A model generated the notes under the pieces. It had not been told where the DNA came from and ran no database searches. It was given only the letters and a program-made list of their open reading frames with translations. From the NCBI GenBank assembly GCA_012837935.1, contig DUQG01000007.1, positions 1 to 64,000 of the forward strand: 64,000 nt of DNA, written 5' to 3'. Positions 1 through 8,973 of the stretch are shown one piece after another. The position numbers and the translations under genes are program-made. This DNA comes from Bacteroidales bacterium. Lineage in GTDB: Bacteria; Bacteroidota; Bacteroidia; Bacteroidales; Paludibacteraceae. The first letter of the stretch is position 1, and each line of letters starts with the position of its first letter.

Positions 1-60
1 GTTGTCAAATTTTCAGTATAAAAAATCGAAATATACCTACGAAAAGAAAATATCACCAAA

Positions 61-102
61 AAAATAAAAGAGCAAGACTGAAATAGTTATCAATCTTGCT
101 CT
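61..102 (-). terminator. Rho-independent terminator, minus strand
   Basis: AGAGCAAGA (69-77) pairs perfectly with TCTTGCTCT (94-102). Read on the minus strand the stem is followed at once by a T-rich tract (TTTTATTTTTTT). It probably ends the transcript of the lipoprotein genes at 325-1142. Confidence 0.65.
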
Positions 103-244
103 AAAATTTGAATTTAACGAATATCCCCAAGAAATTTCCTAAGTTCCTGAATGTCTGAATTATTAGAACACAAATTGCACAAATCACACGGATTTACACA
201 AGTTTTTATTGTTTGGTTTAAGAGCTAAGTTTTTGAATATTACT

Positions 245-271
245 ATAAGCTCTCGCATTGCGAGGGCTTAT
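245..271. terminator. Hairpin, possible terminator
   Basis: ATAAGCTCTCGC (245-256) pairs with GCGAGGGCTTAT (260-271) across a three-base loop, with one G-T wobble. A T-rich tract follows on the plus strand. It sits just downstream of the minus-strand lipoprotein gene, so the direction of use is unclear. Confidence 0.45.
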
Positions 272-324
272 GTTTTTAAATTTGTTTTTTGCTAGCGATT
301 TTCTAAGTGTCTAATATTTTGCAA

Positions 325-819
325 TCAATCTAATTTAACAATATAGATTTTACCCTTCAAAGAAGAGTTGTAGTTAATGGTAAATCTTAAAAACTCATTG
401 GTATCTCTGTTGAAAATTAATGTATATTTTCCGTTAGACAAGGGACCCAACTTATATTCTAAGTCATAATTACAAATGCAATCACATATAGGGTTTGTTT
501 CACTTTCAATAATGCTGATTTTCTTCCCGTCAATAGATGATGTTGCTGTAATGGTGTCCGGACAGCAGTTGAATACGGCATTGACGTGTTTAATATGAAG
601 ATAGCCGTCAGCATCTGCTCTATACTCTATGTATTCATCACTTTTAAATCCTTTAACGGCAGCAAATCCATTTACGTTATTGGCTGTTTTTTCTTTGCAT
701 CCGAAATAAGAAAAGTCCTTTATCTGAATATTTTCATTCGAAAATTCTTTTTCACATCCCATACCACCTAATAAAAGAAATAGGAAAATTACAGTAAGTA
801 ATAACGTTTTGAGTTTCAT
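325..819 (-). CDS. Cysteine-rich putative lipoprotein
   Basis: 164 residues. The N-terminus (MKLKTLLLTVIFLFLLLGGMGC) is a hydrophobic signal followed by a cysteine at residue 22, so it is probably a lipoprotein, although the lipobox is loose. The rest carries several more cysteines, including a CC pair and a CDCIC cluster, suggesting disulphides in the envelope. I do not recognise the family. The next gene upstream on the same strand (824-1142) has a nearly identical signal peptide and ends 4 bases before this start, so the two are probably cotranscribed paralogous-leader lipoproteins. Function unknown. Confidence 0.7.
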   Translation of the reverse strand: MKLKTLLLTVIFLFLLLGGMGCEKEFSNENIQIKDFSYFGCKEKTANNVNGFAAVKGFKSDEYIEYRADADGYLHIKHVNAVFNCCPDTITATSSIDGKKISIIESETNPICDCICNYDLEYKLGPLSNGKYTLIFNRDTNEFLRFTINYNSSLKGKIYIVKLD

Positions 820-823
820 ACGA

Positions 824-1142
824 TTATTTTTTTATGATTTTATCCACATCAATTACAACTTCACAATCTGAATGCATCTGATAAGCTTCTTTTCCATACA
901 CAGTAACTACTGTATTCTCAAAAGGAGTAGCATCAATTTTGTTTTGTTGAATTAATAATTGGACTTCATCCTTGTCTGTTTTCAAGATATGCGTTCGTGG
1001 ACCACATTCCCCAGTTGTCATTGTTGGAGAAGATTCCAATAGACCAGTTAAAGTAATTTCATATCTTTCCTTCTCTTCATCGCCCCATTCCACCTATCAG
1101 TAGAAATAGGGTAAATACTGCAAGCAGAGTTTTAGTTTTCAT
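824..1142 (-). pseudogene. Small lipoprotein gene with frameshifted signal peptide
   Basis: An ATG at 1142 opens MKTKTLLAVFTLFLLIGGMG, almost the signal sequence of the neighbouring lipoprotein, then runs into CGA TGA. The body continues in another frame (from about 1093: GDEEKERYEITLTG... to the stop at 824). Restoring two bases before GC GAT GAA would give GGMG-C-DEEKE, a lipobox cysteine exactly like the neighbour's GGMG-C-EKE. So this looks like a lipoprotein of about 105 residues with a two-base deletion, or a sequencing error. The body has two cysteines and no recognised domain. A GTG at 1093 could still start an 89-residue cytoplasmic fragment. Confidence 0.7.
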
Positions 1143-1556
1143 AATAATCACTATACTATATTATATGATTTTAAAAAGTTCATCTATATATATGATGGTT
1201 TTTAACATCAAAACGCTGCATTACAAATGTTAAAGTTTTGTAAAATTAGATGTTAAAGATGCAAAATATTTTCTGTATCACTCGGATGAATCTAAAACTC
1301 TACAAATAGTAAGCAGTAGCCATCTGATTTGTGTTAAACTCAATCAAACAACAACTTAACGGTTGCGAATGGTGGTGTTCTGTATGTGCAACTACGCTAT
1401 TCGCAGATTAATGCCGATTGAAATGGCAATTTACTTTCAAGCTTGAAACTCGGAATATCAGAACAACCAAATGCCCAAATATCCGAACTTCATCTTTTTT
1501 ACTTCCTTTTAGGCAGAAATCATTAGTTTGTCTGTCTGAAATAGCGTTTGATATTT
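1143..1556. repeat. Intergenic stretch with palindromic element
   Basis: No gene seen. At about 1354-1415 lies an imperfect palindromic element: ACTTAAC (1354-1360), then TTGCGAATGG (1363-1372) facing CTATTCGCAG (1397-1406), then GCC/GGC short arms. It resembles the structured elements beside the GNAT and SRPBCC genes in this window and separates the accessory lipoprotein pair from housekeeping DNA. Confidence 0.4.
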
Positions 1557-3698
1557 CTATGCCAGCACAAAGTCCAATTGCTTTTTATCTAAATTAGCCT
1601 TAGCTACTTTAATAGTCAGCTCATCGCCGAGTTGATACTTTTTGTTATAGTGGCGACCAATCAAGCAATAATTCTTTTCATCCATAACGTAGTAATCATC
1701 GTCCAAATCGCGAATAGGAATCATACCTTCACACTTATTTTCGGTTAGTTCCACGTAAATACCCCATTCGGTAATTCCCGAAACCACTCCATCGAAAGTT
1801 TGTCCTATATGGTCTGCCATAAACTCAACCTGTTTGTATTTAATCGATGCACGTTCGGCATTAGTTGCCACTTGTTCCCGTGCAGAGCAATGCTCACAAA
1901 GCTCCTCCGTTTCGTTTTCATTTGCGCTTTTTCCGCCACTTAGGTACGAATCGAGTAGGCGGTGAGTCATCATATCCGGGTAGCGGCGAATGGGGGATGT
2001 GAAATGCGAATAATAATCAAATGCCAAACCGTAATGTCCGATGTTTTGAGTGGAATAAATCGCTTTTGCCATGGAACGAACGGCGAGTGTTTCGATTAAA
2101 TTTTGTTCTTTTTTGCCTTCTACTTCATCCAAAAGTTTATTAATAGATGACGAAATTTGTGTTTTCTTACCGCTTGATTTTAGATTGTAACCAAATTTTC
2201 GGATAAATGCTGCAAAATTCTCTAACTTTTCAGGGTCGGGTGTATCGTGAATACGGTAAACAAAAGTCTTTGCTTTCTGACCTCGTCCCGGCTTACCAAT
2301 ATGTGTAGCTACTGTTCGGTTGGCGAGCAGCATAAACTCTTCAATCAGTTTGTTGCTATCTTTTTGAACTCTGAAAAGTACGTTAATCGGTTTTCCTTTT
2401 TCATCGATTTCAAAAGACACTTCTTCACGGTCAAATGCAATAGCACCGCTTCTAAAACGTTTTTCACGCAGTTTTTTTGCAAGTTTATTCAGCATCAGCA
2501 TTTCATCTTTGAAATCGCCTTCACCGGTTTCAATAATCTCTTGTGCCTCTTCGTAGGTAAAGCGTCGATCGCTTCTTGTTACCGTCTTTACAATATCATA
2601 GTGACGCACTTCCGCAAATTCATCCATCTTAAAAACAACCGAATAGGTCAGTTTATCTTCGTTGGGACGAAGCGAGCAAATCCCGTTTGAAAGATGTTCG
2701 GGAAGCATTGGCACCGTTCTATCCACTAAATAAACCGATGTGGCGCGTTCTTTTCCTTCTTTGTCAATAATTGAACCCGGCCGAACATAGTGAGTTACAT
2801 CGGCGATATGGACACCCACTTCCCATAGTTCGTCATCTATTTTCTGAATTGAGAGTGCATCGTCAAAGTCTTTGGCATCATACGGGTCAATGGTAAATGT
2901 GGGCACATCTCGCATATCACGCCTTTTGGCAATCTCTTTCGGAGTAATTCCGGCATCAATTTTTTTTGCTTCGGCTTCCACATTTTCCGGATATTTATAC
3001 GGCAGTCCAAATTCAGCTAAAATAGCGTGCATTTCGGTGTCATTATCGCCTTTGTTGCCGAGAATATCCACTACTTCGCCAACGGGACTTTTCATGGTAT
3101 GTTTCCATTCGGTAATTTTCACAATGGCTTTTTGACCCGTTTTTCCACCTTTTAGCTTTTCTTTCGGAATAAGGATATCGCTGTTCAGTACCTTGCTGGA
3201 TACATTTAGGAATGCAAAATTTTCCGAAACTTCCAGTTCACCTACAAAGGTATCTTGTGCTCTTTCAAGAATTTCTACTACTTCGCCTTCCGGTTCACGT
3301 CCTTTTCTGCGAGCGTATAGAAATACTTGCACTTTGTCGTTAAGCATAGCTGTGGCGGTTTTCCGCTCTGGAATAAAGATCGGCTCACCGCCACCGTCTG
3401 GAATAACGTAAGATTTTACGCCTTCACGCACAAATTTTCCGGTAATAAATCCGCTTCGGGAATTCAGTTTGAACTTACCGCGTGAAATTTCAACTAAAAA
3501 CTCTTCGTCTTTTAGTTCATAAAGTAGCTCATTGACAAAAACTCGTTGCGACTCCTTGCAAACATCTATACGATTGCTTATTTGCTTATAATTATATGTT
3601 TTTTCCGGGTTTTCATTGAAAATTGCAGTGATTTCTCTTAGCAAGTCATTCTTGCGAAGTGATGTGCCGGCGTTTTTATTTTTTGTTTTCTTGCTCAT
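1557..3698 (-). CDS. rnr: Ribonuclease R (RNase II/VacB family)
   Basis: 713 residues, the usual length for Bacteroidetes RNase R. A 3'-to-5' processive exoribonuclease that degrades structured RNA. Order: N-terminal winged-helix-like region (about 15-70), cold-shock/OB domains (about 80-215), RNB catalytic domain with DPYDAKDFDDAL at 271-282 supplying the metal-binding aspartates D271, D277, D279 and D280, and a C-terminal S1 domain (about 630-713, GVVSGITEWGIYVEL). The N-terminus is lysine-rich. The start at 3698 is the first ATG of the domain-bearing frame. It is divergent from the lipid kinase gene, with promoters for both in the 229-base gap. Confidence 0.96.
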   Translation of the reverse strand: MSKKTKNKNAGTSLRKNDLLREITAIFNENPEKTYNYKQISNRIDVCKESQRVFVNELLYELKDEEFLVEISRGKFKLNSRSGFITGKFVREGVKSYVIPDGGGEPIFIPERKTATAMLNDKVQVFLYARRKGREPEGEVVEILERAQDTFVGELEVSENFAFLNVSSKVLNSDILIPKEKLKGGKTGQKAIVKITEWKHTMKSPVGEVVDILGNKGDNDTEMHAILAEFGLPYKYPENVEAEAKKIDAGITPKEIAKRRDMRDVPTFTIDPYDAKDFDDALSIQKIDDELWEVGVHIADVTHYVRPGSIIDKEGKERATSVYLVDRTVPMLPEHLSNGICSLRPNEDKLTYSVVFKMDEFAEVRHYDIVKTVTRSDRRFTYEEAQEIIETGEGDFKDEMLMLNKLAKKLREKRFRSGAIAFDREEVSFEIDEKGKPINVLFRVQKDSNKLIEEFMLLANRTVATHIGKPGRGQKAKTFVYRIHDTPDPEKLENFAAFIRKFGYNLKSSGKKTQISSSINKLLDEVEGKKEQNLIETLAVRSMAKAIYSTQNIGHYGLAFDYYSHFTSPIRRYPDMMTHRLLDSYLSGGKSANENETEELCEHCSAREQVATNAERASIKYKQVEFMADHIGQTFDGVVSGITEWGIYVELTENKCEGMIPIRDLDDDYYVMDEKNYCLIGRHYNKKYQLGDELTIKVAKANLDKKQLDFVLA

Positions 3699-3793
3699 AT
3701 ATAAATTTTATAAAATTCTTGTTTGTAATATGTGATTATGATTATTTGTGTTTTTCTAACAGCAGCTAAGGATTTGATTGTAATTGTTTTTTT

Positions 3794-3813
3794 AACAGAC
3801 AAGAATGTCTGTT
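3794..3813. other. Hairpin in rnr leader
   Basis: AACAGACA (3794-3801) pairs perfectly with TGTCTGTT (3806-3813) around an AGAA tetraloop. It lies inside the long 5' leader expected for rnr. No T-run follows on either strand, so it is not a terminator; it may affect rnr mRNA stability or translation. Confidence 0.4.
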
Positions 3814-3830
3814 CCCCTAATAGCATTCTA

Positions 3831-3838
3831 CAAATATA
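3831..3838 (-). promoter_or_regulatory. Candidate -7 element for rnr
   Basis: Minus strand reads TATATTTG, matching the Bacteroidetes TAnnTTTG -7 element. No well-spaced -33 TTG is seen. It would give a leader of about 125 bases before rnr. Confidence 0.35.
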
Positions 3839-3899
3839 CAACATTGAATCCACAAACTATGTTTCTTAAAATAATTTTTCTTTTTTAGTAAAAAATATG

Positions 3900-3907
3900 T
3901 ACTTTCG
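3900..3907 (+). promoter_or_regulatory. Candidate -7 element for lipid kinase gene
   Basis: TACTTTCG, one mismatch from TAnnTTTG, 21 bases before the ATG at 3928. Confidence 0.35.
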
Positions 3908-3927
3908 TGTTTCAATTCAATGTTTAA

Positions 3928-4821
3928 ATGAAGAAAAACATAGCATTTGTAGTTAATCCTATTTCCGGCACTACACGTAGAAAAAATGTGGCTGAAATCA
4001 TCCGTAAAAATCTTGATTTCTCTCAGTTTAATGCGTGTGAGATAGTTATCACAGAGCAGAAAGGACACGGACACGAGCTGACTTTGCAGTTTGTAGAGCA
4101 GCAGTTTGATGTCGTGGTGGCTGTGGGTGGTGACGGCACGGTAAATGAAGTAGCTAGTGCGTTGATTAATTCCGATACGACACTTGGTCTTATTTCCACC
4201 GGTTCGGGAAATGGCTTGGCACGTCATCTAAAAATTCCGCAAAACATTAAGCAAGCCGTTGAGCATCTAAATTTTTCGGAACCCATAAATATGGATTATG
4301 GCTTAGTCAATGGTGATAAAGCATTTTTTTGTACTTGCGGTTTCGGTTTTGATGCGTATGTGAGTGAGCTTTTTTCTAAAAGTACAAAGCGTGGTCTGAT
4401 GGGCTACATTGAGAAGATGGTAACCGGATATTTCAACTATGCAACGCAACCTTACCAGCTAAAAGGAAAAGATATTGACTTACAGGGAAATGCCTTTGTG
4501 ATTACTTTTGCTAATGCCTCACAATGGGGCTACAATGCGTATATTGCACCGAATGCAAGCATTCAGGACGGTGTAATGGATATTTCTATTATTACCAATA
4601 TGCCAATCATTGCAATTCCTACCATCGCTTTTCAACTTTTTGCAAAAACCATTAAAAAAGACCAATTGCTTATAACTACTCTAAAAGCCAATGAGATAAC
4701 GCTTTATCGGGATGAGCCTGGACTTTTCCACTTAGATGGTGACCCACATGAACTTGGCAAGGAAATCCACATCAAGATAGTTCCTAATGGTTTGAAAGTG
4801 ATGGTGAAAAAACGTTTTTAG
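3928..4821 (+). CDS. Diacylglycerol kinase family lipid kinase (YegS/BmrU type)
   Basis: 297 residues, typical of the family. It phosphorylates diacylglycerol or a related lipid with ATP, at the inner face of the membrane. Visible signatures: NPISG at 10-14, the nucleotide-binding GGDGTVNEV at 67-75, and STGSGNGLARHL at about 90-101, which is the family's GTGNDFAR-type motif. The C-terminal half (about 150-297) is the beta-sandwich lobe with DGVMDISIITN and LDGDPHE. The gene meets the DUF4831 gene tail to tail with only 6 bases between stops. Confidence 0.9.
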   Translation: MKKNIAFVVNPISGTTRRKNVAEIIRKNLDFSQFNACEIVITEQKGHGHELTLQFVEQQFDVVVAVGGDGTVNEVASALINSDTTLGLISTGSGNGLARHLKIPQNIKQAVEHLNFSEPINMDYGLVNGDKAFFCTCGFGFDAYVSELFSKSTKRGLMGYIEKMVTGYFNYATQPYQLKGKDIDLQGNAFVITFANASQWGYNAYIAPNASIQDGVMDISIITNMPIIAIPTIAFQLFAKTIKKDQLLITTLKANEITLYRDEPGLFHLDGDPHELGKEIHIKIVPNGLKVMVKKRF

Positions 4822-4827
4822 GAAAAA

Positions 4828-5877
4828 CTATTTTTTAGGAAGTTGTTCTATAGATAAAAGTCTTCCGGTCTCGGGGCTAACATAGGCTTTACTGTTTCTG
4901 TCCATCGTATCAAACGGGATTGGAACTAAAACACCCAATTGCGGCAATGTCAGTGTGTCTTCAAATAAGATTTTGTCGCCATCGTCAAATTTCACATTAG
5001 CTGATACCGGCAAAATGGTAAAGACTTCCACTTCGTCTTTTTTCAGTTTTTTCGGTTTCTCGGGTGCTTCCGTTTTAATAGGCTTGTAGCTTATGTTCAG
5101 GTAGTAAGGTTCACCGCTTAAATCGTCGGCAGCGACTACACCTTGTAGGGATGAAAATCGAAATGCAACTTTATCGCTTACAGCTGAAGTTGGCGTGTAA
5201 ATCACAGTTTGCGTTACTGTTTCTACGGTGGTTGTTCCTGTAAAAAGCTCGGTCAATTGTTTTTCTTGAGCTTCCATTTCAGCCATTACCGCTTTCAGCG
5301 AAGCACCGTCTGTGGGCATATTATCCATATCACCAGAAAGTAAATCTATTCTGTTGTCGCGGATACGATAGATTTGTTTCGCAGCACCTTCCGCCATTTT
5401 TACAGTAGAACCGGCAAGCATATATTCTTCGCTTAACGGAAGCAATTTTTGGTTTATCCTTTTGCTTGCTTGATTTTCCGTGAGTGTCTTTTTACTCTCT
5501 TTTATAATTTTAGTCGGAGCCACATTGATTCCGCAAAGCATTCCCTCATCGTTTACAGTAATGTATGTAGCTAATGATTTTTTGTTTGGTGTAATTTGAT
5601 ACGTTCTTTCCGGATCTCGCACAGTACGTGGCTCGATGGAAATATCTTTTAGTCGGTAAAACTTTTTGTCTGCTGTAATTACATCAGAAGTAGCCAAAAA
5701 ACGCTCTGAATATTGATAAAAAATTCCTGGCTTTTCGGTTACAAGTTCCACAGTTACATTTATCACAAACTCAGTTTTAGGCAATGAATAAAAAAGTACA
5801 GATTCTCCCTCTGTAATAGTTTGTGCTTGTGTCAAGCAAGGGATTATTATAGCTAAAATAAAAAATAATCGTTTCAT
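4828..5877 (-). CDS. DUF4831 family exported protein
   Basis: 349 residues from the ATG at 5877; an upstream in-frame ATG at 5907 is less likely because 5877 opens a clean signal peptide (MKRLFFILAIIIPCLTQAQ). The mature part matches the pattern of the Bacteroidetes-specific DUF4831 family: an N-terminal ITEGESVLFYSLPKTEF segment, a long beta-rich middle with TPNKKSL and GINVAP, and a C-terminal PIPFDTM...DPETGRLLSIE-like end. Function unknown, probably periplasmic. It starts 41 bases after topA ends on the same strand, so the two are probably cotranscribed. Confidence 0.75.
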   Translation of the reverse strand: MKRLFFILAIIIPCLTQAQTITEGESVLFYSLPKTEFVINVTVELVTEKPGIFYQYSERFLATSDVITADKKFYRLKDISIEPRTVRDPERTYQITPNKKSLATYITVNDEGMLCGINVAPTKIIKESKKTLTENQASKRINQKLLPLSEEYMLAGSTVKMAEGAAKQIYRIRDNRIDLLSGDMDNMPTDGASLKAVMAEMEAQEKQLTELFTGTTTVETVTQTVIYTPTSAVSDKVAFRFSSLQGVVAADDLSGEPYYLNISYKPIKTEAPEKPKKLKKDEVEVFTILPVSANVKFDDGDKILFEDTLTLPQLGVLVPIPFDTMDRNSKAYVSPETGRLLSIEQLPKK

Positions 5878-5918
5878 AGGCTTTTTCTTTGTTTGTAGAA
5901 AATACAAATATACAAATT

Positions 5919-8261
5919 TTATGCCTTCTTTTTGCCTTTTGTGTAGGTCTTTTTCTTTTTACCCATTGAATCTGCTTGTGAAGCAATGAGTTCACGGCAT
6001 TGTTCTTCCGTCAAAGTTGCGGCATCCGTATTTTTCGGAATTTTATAGTTGTTCTTTTCAAAAGCAATGTAAGGTCCGTATCTTCCGTTAAGCACTTGAA
6101 TTTCACCTTTATCGCCGAATACATTAATCACTTTATTCTTGTCGGATTCTCGTTTTTCCTCAATGATTTCAATGGCTCTTTCAGCTGAAATTTCCAATGG
6201 ATCTTCCGTTTTCGGGATGGAATAGAATTTACCGTCGTGGCGGATGTATGGGCCAAAGCGGCCTACAGCCACAGTCATTGTTTTGTCTTCAAACTCACCC
6301 AAATTACGCGGCAATTTGAATAGTTCCAATGCATCTTCAAGCGTTATACTTTCGATGGATTGATTTTTACGAAGTGAAGCAAATACAGGTTTTTCTTCCT
6401 CTTCCGGTGTGCCAATCTGTGCTATGGGTCCATAACGACCAATTTTAACGGATAACTGTCTGCCGGATTTTGGGTCAATACCAAGCACGCGTTCACCCAC
6501 TTGACGTTCCGAGTTTTTCAGTGTGTCTTCCACCACAGGATGGAATTTTTTATAAAAATCATCAATCAGTTTATTCCATTTCAACTCACCTTCCGCTATG
6601 CTGTCAAACTCTTTTTCAATATTGGCTGTGAAATTATAGTCCATAATGTTAGGGAAAAATTCTACCAAGAAGTCATTTACCACCAGACCAATGTCTTCCG
6701 GAAATAATTTAGCTTTTTCAGCACCGTAGTTTTCTATTTTTTGCGATTCGGTTATTTTCTTGTCTTTTAGTCTTAGCTCAGAATATTTTCGTTTTTCAGC
6801 CGGACGATCGCCTTTTTCCACGTATTTTCTGTTTTGAATGGTAGAAATAGTAGGTGCGTAAGTGGATGGACGTCCGATGCCGAGTTCTTCCAGTTTGCGA
6901 ACAAGGCTTGCTTCGGTGTAGCGTGGCGGACGCTGTGTAAAACGCTCTTGAGCCAGAATTTCATTAGCAGTCAGCGATTCACCTTTTTTCATTGTTGGCA
7001 GCAAGCCACTGGTTTCGGTGTCCTGCTCATCGTCGGTAGATTCTAGGTAAACTTTCAAGAAACCATCAAAAATAATAACTTCACCGGAAGCAACAAATTG
7101 ATGTTTACTTCCTGAAATATTGATATAAATATTGGTTTTTTCCAGTTCGGCATCTGCCATTTGTGAGGCGATGGTACGTTTCCAAATCAGCTCGTATAAG
7201 CGCTTTTCTTGTGCTGTGCCTTCTACGCTGTGCGCATTCATATAGGTCGGGCGAATAGCTTCGTGAGCTTCTTGAGCACCTTTACTTTTGGTGCTGAATT
7301 TTCTGATTTTTACGTATTTTTCGCCGGCTATCTGGATGATTTCGCTTTTCGCTGTATTAATTGCTAAATTCGACAGATTTACAGAGTCGGTACGCATATA
7401 GGTTATTTTTCCCGATTCATACAGACGCTGTGCTACCATCATGGTTTGTGCAACGGAAAAACCGAGTTTGCGAGCGGCTTCTTGTTGCAATGTAGAGGTG
7501 GTGAATGGCGGTGCAGGCGATTTTTTTGCCGGTTTTTTCTCGATATTGTCCACCGAAAATTCTGCATCTTTGCACGATTCCAAAAAGGCATTCGCTTCTT
7601 CTTTTGTTGCAAAACGTTGCGAAAGTTCAGCTTTTAGTTCTACCGGATTGCCGTTTGTATCTTTCGATGTGAAAATTGCAGAAACTTTGTAAGAACTTTC
7701 TGCAACGAAATTGTTGATTTCGCGCTCACGTTCTACAATTAATCGTACTGCAACAGATTGTACACGTCCTGCAGAGAGAGCCGGGCGAACTTTTCGCCAA
7801 AGAATAGGCGAAATTTCAAAACCTACAATTCGGTCAAGCACACGACGAGCTTGCTGTGCATCTACCAAATCAAGATTAATATCACGTGGATTTTCAATAG
7901 CACGCAGGATGGCATCTTTGGTTATTTCATGAAAAACAATCCTTTTCGTGTTGTCTTTTTTCAGTTTTAATTCCTCAGCAAGGTGCCAAGCAATAGCTTC
8001 CCCTTCGCGGTCCTCATCGGATGCTAACCATATAACGTCAGCTGCTTTTACAGCTTTTTTAAGGTCAGCCACAATTTTCTTCTTGTCGGGTGAAACTATA
8101 TACTGCGGTTCATAGTTATTTTCAAAGTCTATCCCAAGTCCTTTATCGGATAAGTCGCGGATATGTCCCATACTGGACATAACTTCAAAATCTTTTCCAA
8201 GAAACTTCTCAATGGTTTTGGCTTTGGCAGGTGACTCGACAATTACTAAATTTTTTGACAT
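5919..8261 (-). CDS. topA: DNA topoisomerase I (type IA)
   Basis: 780 residues from the ATG at 8261 (MSKNLVIVESPAKAKTIEKF, the canonical type IA start; an upstream in-frame ATG at 8321 would add 20 unrelated residues). It relaxes negative supercoils by cutting one strand through a tyrosine. Toprim domain about 1-120 with SDEDREGEA (81-89), catalytic tyrosine Y288 in KITYMRTDS. The C-terminus lacks four-cysteine zinc fingers and instead has three repeats of the form (G)RxGPxI (about residues 625-760) and a basic tail KKKKTYTKGKKKA, as known in this phylum. Confidence 0.96.
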   Translation of the reverse strand: MSKNLVIVESPAKAKTIEKFLGKDFEVMSSMGHIRDLSDKGLGIDFENNYEPQYIVSPDKKKIVADLKKAVKAADVIWLASDEDREGEAIAWHLAEELKLKKDNTKRIVFHEITKDAILRAIENPRDINLDLVDAQQARRVLDRIVGFEISPILWRKVRPALSAGRVQSVAVRLIVEREREINNFVAESSYKVSAIFTSKDTNGNPVELKAELSQRFATKEEANAFLESCKDAEFSVDNIEKKPAKKSPAPPFTTSTLQQEAARKLGFSVAQTMMVAQRLYESGKITYMRTDSVNLSNLAINTAKSEIIQIAGEKYVKIRKFSTKSKGAQEAHEAIRPTYMNAHSVEGTAQEKRLYELIWKRTIASQMADAELEKTNIYINISGSKHQFVASGEVIIFDGFLKVYLESTDDEQDTETSGLLPTMKKGESLTANEILAQERFTQRPPRYTEASLVRKLEELGIGRPSTYAPTISTIQNRKYVEKGDRPAEKRKYSELRLKDKKITESQKIENYGAEKAKLFPEDIGLVVNDFLVEFFPNIMDYNFTANIEKEFDSIAEGELKWNKLIDDFYKKFHPVVEDTLKNSERQVGERVLGIDPKSGRQLSVKIGRYGPIAQIGTPEEEEKPVFASLRKNQSIESITLEDALELFKLPRNLGEFEDKTMTVAVGRFGPYIRHDGKFYSIPKTEDPLEISAERAIEIIEEKRESDKNKVINVFGDKGEIQVLNGRYGPYIAFEKNNYKIPKNTDAATLTEEQCRELIASQADSMGKKKKTYTKGKKKA

Positions 8262-8517
8262 AATACGGATTGGTTTTTGAAATTGGGTGCAAAATAACAA
8301 AAACAAATAGGTATCAACCAAATTTTCAGCTAATTATTTTTGATTTTTAGGAAATTCAACTGATTTTTGGCTGCATTTTCAGAATCTATACGCAAATTTC
8401 CCTTAGAGTATTATCTGAAAACAAAATTTATTTTACTCAAAATTTAACAAGGTAAAATAATTGTATATAGGGAAGTCATCTTGACTTTTCATAATAACAC
8501 AAAATACTCATATTATT

Positions 8518-8567
8518 AACTACGAATGACACGAACTTTATTCGTGTCATTTGCAAAATTCGTAGTT
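8518..8567. repeat. Nested palindromic intergenic repeat, copy 1
   Basis: Outer arms AACTACGAAT (8518-8527) and ATTCGTAGTT (8558-8567) enclose an 11-base perfect hairpin (8525-8535 with 8541-8551, AATGACACGAA). A second copy with identical 10-base outer arms lies at 59083-59154. Confidence 0.7.
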
Positions 8568-8673
8568 TTATTAAAAATAAAAACGAGTTTTTATCTGTTA
8601 AATTGGATTTTTTAGGTAAAAAACAATAAGTCAAGATAAGTTCAGGGATTTTAATTGTAAGAATGGAAAATGG

Positions 8674-8748
8674 TTTAAAAAAAGAAAGGTAGCCCTACGT
8701 GACTACCAATTCCTTTATCTTTAAATTCTTAAACCATGAAAAAATCTC
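8674..8748 (-). ncRNA. Candidate small RNA of about 70 bases
   Basis: On the minus strand a full consensus promoter (TTTG at 8784-8781, 20 bases, TACATTTG at 8760-8753) is followed about 70 bases later by an intrinsic terminator: GGTAGTC (8707-8701) pairs with GGCTACC (8694-8688, one G-T wobble) and then TTTCTTTTTTT. No protein gene lies between. The RNA would carry ATTTTTTCATGGTTTAAG, which is complementary to the translation starts of AAACC-ATGAAAAAA type common in this phylum, so antisense action on start sites is possible. I do not recognise it as a named RNA family. Confidence 0.5.
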
Positions 8749-8752
8749 ACTG

Positions 8753-8788
8753 CAAATGTAATTCATCCGAGTTGATATTCCAAATGTA
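8753..8788 (-). promoter_or_regulatory. Consensus promoter for candidate sRNA
   Basis: Minus strand TTTG (8784-8781), 20-base spacer, TACATTTG (8760-8753). This is the textbook Bacteroidetes TTTG-N19..21-TAnnTTTG arrangement. The same octamer TACATTTG occurs at both positions. Confidence 0.6.
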
Positions 8789-8965
8789 ATTGTTGAAATA
8801 TAGAATAATTAATAAAAATTAACCGTAGGTTTTGTGTATGGAAGTTAAAGTTTTTATGTTAAGGTTCTCGTTATCAGCGCTTTGTGTGTTGTGTGTCTAT
8901 TCCCGTATGGATTGAGTTTAGTTGAAAAAACTTAGTTTTTGTTTTATTATGCTACATATATTCAG

Positions 8966-8973
8966 TATATTTG
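8966..8973 (+). promoter_or_regulatory. -7 element for the 9005 lipoprotein gene
   Basis: TATATTTG, a perfect TAnnTTTG. It lies downstream of the alternative in-frame ATG at 8939, which supports the start at 9005. Confidence 0.55.

Larger units (their letters stand above)
1..324. other. Intergenic stretch, no gene seen
   Basis: No convincing reading frame. It holds two hairpins (69-102 and 245-271, listed separately) and, at about 166-205, a degenerate run of short direct repeats built on ACAAATT/ACAAATC/ACGGATT, resembling the CACGAATT-type repeats seen elsewhere in the window. Confidence 0.6.

Noticed and set aside
3817-4227. 136-codon minus-strand frame overlapping the lipid kinase gene
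   Set aside because: It is antisense to a well-supported kinase gene with conserved GGDGT and GSGNG motifs, and has no protein-like features.
8736-8789. 17-codon frame MKKSHCKCNSSELIFQM with a typical AAACC-ATG start context
   Set aside because: No promoter on the plus strand; the same bases are better explained as the antisense strand of the candidate small RNA.
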